A stretch of 64,000 nt of DNA from Caenorhabditis elegans (Eukaryota > Nematoda > Chromadorea > Rhabditida > Rhabditidae): the NCBI RefSeq assembly GCF_000002985.6, contig NC_003284.9:4464001-4528000 (forward strand), in the 5' to 3' direction. Of this stretch, positions 60,239 to 64,000 are shown one piece after another (within the stretch, counting starts at the first letter, position 1; each line of letters opens with the position of its first letter). A program made the translations under genes and the position numbers. Below the pieces are notes generated by a model. It saw nothing but the letters and a program-made list of their open reading frames with translations, was not told where the DNA came from and did no database searches.

Positions 60239-62204
60239 ATGTTCCGGCTCGTCGGTCTGTTTTTCCTTGTCTTGGGCGCTTCGGCCGCCGTCATTGAAGA
60301 AGAAGAGAATGTCATCGTTCTTACCAAGGTATGTCTTTGATTAACTTAAACTTAAAGAAAAGTGAATGACACATTAAACAAATTGCATCAAAATTTCCCG
60401 AAAAATTTTGAAATTTTCTCATTCTGCAGAAAAATTGAAATAAACAAAAAAATGGAACAAGATTAAAGAATAAATCAATAATTTTCTTTATTTTTAGGAC
60501 AACTTCGATGAAGTGATCAACGGAAACGAATTCATCCTCGTCGAGTTCTATGCCCCATGGTGCGGACACTGCAAATCCCTCGCCCCAGAATACGCAAAGG
60601 CCGCCACTCAACTCAAGGAAGAAGGATCCGACATCAAGCTCGGAAAGCTCGATGCCACCGTCCACGGAGAGGTCTCCTCCAAGTTCGAAGTCCGCGGATA
60701 CCCAACTCTCAAGCTTTTCCGCAACGGAAAGCCACAAGAGTACAACGGAGGACGCGACCACGACTCGATCATCGCCTGGTTGAAGAAGAAGACCGGACCA
60801 GTCGCCAAGCCACTCGCTGACGCCGATGCCGTTAAGGAGCTTCAAGAGTCTGCCGATGTTGTTGTCATTGGATACTTCAAGGTAAGTATGGAAGATGTTA
60901 TACCGCCCTTGACCGATTTTGTACAATCCTCCGCGCTGGGCCGTAGTGACCTCGTTTTCATAATGTGCGAAGACGTAGTCCAGTGAGAGAGTGTGAACGG
61001 TGAGGAGGGTGCGACATGGAAATACTGTCTATGCTGACGTGAACTAGTAGATATGAGGGATTATTTCCATGTTTGCAAGTGAACAATGAAACTCTGTAAT
61101 CGGTCACGAGTTGAAGATACACTTTTACTATAATTTCAATTTACAGGACACCACCTCCGATGATGCCAAGACCTTCCTCGAGGTTGCCGCCGGAATCGAT
61201 GATGTTCCATTCGGAATCTCCACCGAAGACGCTGTAAAGTCCGAGATTGAGCTCAAGGGAGAGGGAATCGTTCTCTTCAAGAAGTTCGATGATGGACGTG
61301 TCGCTTTCGACGAGAAGCTCACCCAAGACGGACTCAAGACCTGGATCCAAGCCAACCGCCTCGCCCTCGTCTCCGAGTTCACCCAAGAGACTGCCTCAGT
61401 CATCTTCGGAGGAGAGATCAAGTCGCACAACCTTCTCTTCGTCTCCAAGGAATCCTCTGAATTCGCCAAGCTCGAGCAAGAGTTCAAGAACGCCGCCAAG
61501 CAATTCAAGGGAAAGGTTCTCTTCGTCTACATCAACACCGACGTTGAGGAGAACGCCAGAATCATGGAATTCTTCGGACTCAAGAAGGACGAGCTCCCAG
61601 CCATCCGCCTCATCTCCCTCGAAGAAGACATGACCAAGTTCAAGCCAGACTTCGAAGAGATCACCACCGAGAACATCTCCAAGTTCACCCAAAACTACCT
61701 TGATGGATCCGTCAAGCCACACCTTATGTCCGAAGATATCCCAGAGGATTGGGACAAGAACCCAGTCAAGATCCTTGTCGGAAAGAACTTCGAGCAAGTC
61801 GCCCGTGACAACACCAAGAACGTTCTTGTTGAGTTCTACGCCCCATGGTGCGGACACTGCAAGCAACTCGCCCCAACCTGGGACAAGCTCGGAGAGAAGT
61901 TCGCTGACGACGAGAGCATTGTCATCGCCAAGATGGACTCAACCCTCAACGAGGTAAAAAATTCAAAAAAAAAGGTTCTTGATTTTAATTTATAAATTTT
62001 CAGGTCGAGGATGTCAAGATCCAATCTTTCCCAACCATCAAGTTCTTCCCAGCTGGATCCAACAAGGTCGTCGACTACACCGGAGACCGTACCATTGAAG
62101 GATTCACAAAGTTCCTCGAGACCAACGGAAAGGAGGGAGCTGGAGCTTCCGAGGAGGAGAAGGCCGAGGAGGAGGCTGATGAGGAGGGACACACCGAGCT
62201 CTAA
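60239..62204 (+). CDS. pdi-2: Protein disulfide isomerase, prolyl 4-hydroxylase beta subunit
   Basis: ER-lumen thiol-disulfide oxidoreductase that forms and rearranges disulfides; in worms PDI-2 is also the beta subunit of collagen prolyl 4-hydroxylase for cuticle assembly. Exons 60239-60328, 60498-60881, 61147-61953 and 62004-62204 give 493 aa. [16 protein letters not shown] is a signal peptide. Four thioredoxin folds a-b-b'-a' follow, with active-site WCGHC at 51-55 and again at 392-396. The tail is acidic ([13 protein letters not shown]) and ends in HTEL, a KDEL-type retrieval signal. Coding sequence is heavily biased to C-ending optimal codons, as in the most expressed worm genes. Exact length and retention signal match PDI-2. 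Single gene, promoter with an ERSE. Confidence 0.97.
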
Positions 62205-64000
62205 ATCCACATTCCAATACAGTTCAACGCATCGGGGTTCCATGGACCTGTTGTTAAATGTCAAACATCGTTAACTTATTCATTTTTACTTCTCTTTCCC
62301 CCTTTCTCAAAACGGCTCTTGGCAGCATATCATCTCATCTTTACTAATAAGGCGATTATCGGTTTTGTTTACGATGTTGTCAGTTAAGATGGTATTCTGC
62401 CCTGTGCTACTTATTTTGCTATCTCTTGCTTTTTTGTATTTCCCCTTGTGTTGTGTAAGCAATGCAAGTCACTTCTCTCATTGCATTCGTGTCAAAACAT
62501 ACTGGGTCATCTAATAAATTTTTACCAAAAAATTTACATACTTTGAATCATTGGGCTACTCACAATTAGTTAATAGAATCATCAGTCGGCTATGTGTGTG
62601 ATTCTGCTTGAAAGCACAGGACCCAAAATCTCGTCAGCATAAAATAAACTCATTTATGGCTTCAGCATGTTCATGGTACCTACTACCTAAAAGAGTAGTG
62701 AAGAAAGTAATTTAATACTTCTAGGTTTAAACTTACCATTTTGCAATTGCTTGTGTTAAACAGATGAACTGTTTTTAGCGATTTCGAAAATGTTCTCAAC
62801 TTATGCGATTGTTCTAAGAAGTAGAATTTCGAGCATAGCTCCCGCATCTCCGTCGGTAAATATGCTTTATTGTGCCAATTAGTTAGCAGAATCACGGTAT
62901 TGATTGGTATTTTTAGCTGACATTATAAATCACTCTAATTACTCAATAAATTACTAAATTACTCAATTATAAATTACTCAATACTCATTTACCCACTAAT
63001 CTGAATTGATGAACATAAACACAAGTAAAAATAACTGGAGATCATTTTCATGTACATACTTCTGAAAATTTTTCTTGTTTTTGAAAGTGAAAACTTTGTA
63101 TTTTGGTTTAGAGTGAGAGAAGTATGTAAAGGAAACTTTTAAATTTTTTTAAAAATTTTCTAATAGAAAAACCATTTTCTAACTGCAATGAGTATGTTAT
63201 TAATTTTTCCACCCATTTAAGATTTTGAAATTATGATCACCATTCCAAAATGTGTAGTTTTGTAGATCGAATCCGATTGAGCAGTGTTTAAAATATTCTT
63301 TGTATGTGACTTTAACTTAAAAATATAAATCACCAAAGTTTTTTCTAATATTGTGAATATTTTAAAACATTGGTGTTCGGTTAAAAAGCTGGTAGCTTTA
63401 TATGTGTTATGTATTCGAAGGCAAGACGAGAAGGAGAAGACGAGTAGTTTATTACATTACTAAACTAAGGAATGATTAAGTTAGTTCATAGAGTTCACGT
63501 TGTACGATCTTCTTAGCCACGTCGTGGGTCAATACACGTTGATACCCAACAATATGCTAGCAATTCTGGATTTTAATGTAAAGTACACGTACACGCACTT
63601 TGAATTTTAAATTAAAATAGACTTCCAAAACATTAAAAAAAAAGAATATTCGAACAAACATCCAAATTTATTAACAACAATCAAAATTTTACAAAAGAAT
63701 AATATCAATTCAGCCAAACCTACACATTTTAAATTCAAAGTTGACAATGTTCTACATATTTGAATATGTGTATTTGAAAATATTTTTGAACGCAATTAAC
63801 TCTGCACAATAAAAAATAAATGTGTAAAATATTAAGAATTCATAAGATGTGTGCTCTTCACATTTCACAGTTTTCATTCAAAACACGTTTCATCTTTCAG
63901 AAATTTAATTTTGTTTCATTGTGTTTCGGTCTTCAGCTGACGATAATAGTTAGAAAGAAGGACCAAAAACTGAAAAATTCTTTCAAAAAGCAAGAATGCA
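62205..64000. other. pdi-2 3'UTR and downstream intergenic
   Basis: 3'UTR to about 62530, then AT-rich DNA. A minus-strand stretch near 63475-63555 reads VGYQRVLTHDVAKKIVQREL before a stop, but an in-frame TAG lies just upstream and no clean exon can be built, so I do not call it. Nothing else supported to the window end. Confidence 0.5.
62513..62518 (+). terminator. Poly(A) signal of pdi-2
   Basis: AATAAA 309 nt after the pdi-2 stop codon, followed by an AT-rich run; the intervening CT-rich sequence reads as 3'UTR. Confidence 0.6.

Noticed and set aside
60550..62274. Out-of-frame and antisense frames over pdi-2 rich in Ser/Arg or Leu/Glu
   Set aside because: Shadows caused by the strong codon bias of pdi-2; none has its own start context or domain.
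63475..63555. Minus-strand stretch reading like a protein C-terminus (AKKIVQRELYELT, stop)
   Set aside because: An in-frame TAG lies directly upstream after the only plausible acceptor, so no valid exon can be built.

Overview
The window reads as a piece of a Caenorhabditis nematode genome, almost certainly C. elegans chromosome X. The evidence is AT-rich intergenic DNA, short introns with GTAAG/GTTAGT donors and TTTTCAG acceptors, likely spliced-leader acceptors just upstream of several start codons, and proteins I recognise as nmur-3, asb-2, ncr-1, dgk-2, rhi-1, spr-3 and pdi-2. Species and chromosome rest on recall of these proteins and their neighbourhood, not on a search. All exon coordinates were read by hand from splice signals, and every multi-exon model given closes in frame from ATG to stop.

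Layout. 1-2749: AT-rich, one palindromic repeat. 2750-4823 (+): neuromedin U receptor-like GPCR (nmur-3). 5775-7222 (+): mitochondrial ATP synthase subunit b (asb-2). 9265-16076 (-): NPC1-type sterol transporter (ncr-1), 16 exons. 16077-27737: 11.7 kb with no supported gene. 27738-28204 (-): a small three-exon gene for a UBZ4-like zinc-finger protein with a lysine-rich tail. 31226-40098 (-): diacylglycerol kinase epsilon-type (dgk-2), 12 exons, with a 5 kb intron inside the second C1 domain. 44516-46753 (+): Rho GDI (rhi-1), whose first intron carries a 788 bp palindromic repeat element. 50108-52453 (+): seven-finger C2H2 repressor (spr-3), with a candidate alternative first exon 1.8 kb upstream. 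53994-58039 (-): TOM1-type VHS-GAT sorting adaptor with a short upstream alternative first exon. 60239-62204 (+): protein disulfide isomerase (pdi-2) with an exact ERSE (CCAAT-N9-CCACG) 70 bp upstream of the ATG.

The genes do not form an operon; spacing is large and orientations are mixed. Several touch membrane and lipid biology (ncr-1, dgk-2, TOM1-like), but I see no shared pathway that explains their adjacency.

The most notable observations are the UBZ4-like microprotein gene, the alternative spr-3 first exon, the exact ERSE at pdi-2, substitutions at two NPC1 sterol-sensing-domain positions in ncr-1, two related tRNA-like (SINE-like) elements in introns, the GACCTAGGTCGC palindrome array in rhi-1, a 22-nt poly-C tract upstream of spr-3, and a palindromic repeat family ending in ATATCATA-type arms. 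I found no CRISPR array, operon-style prokaryotic feature or virus.
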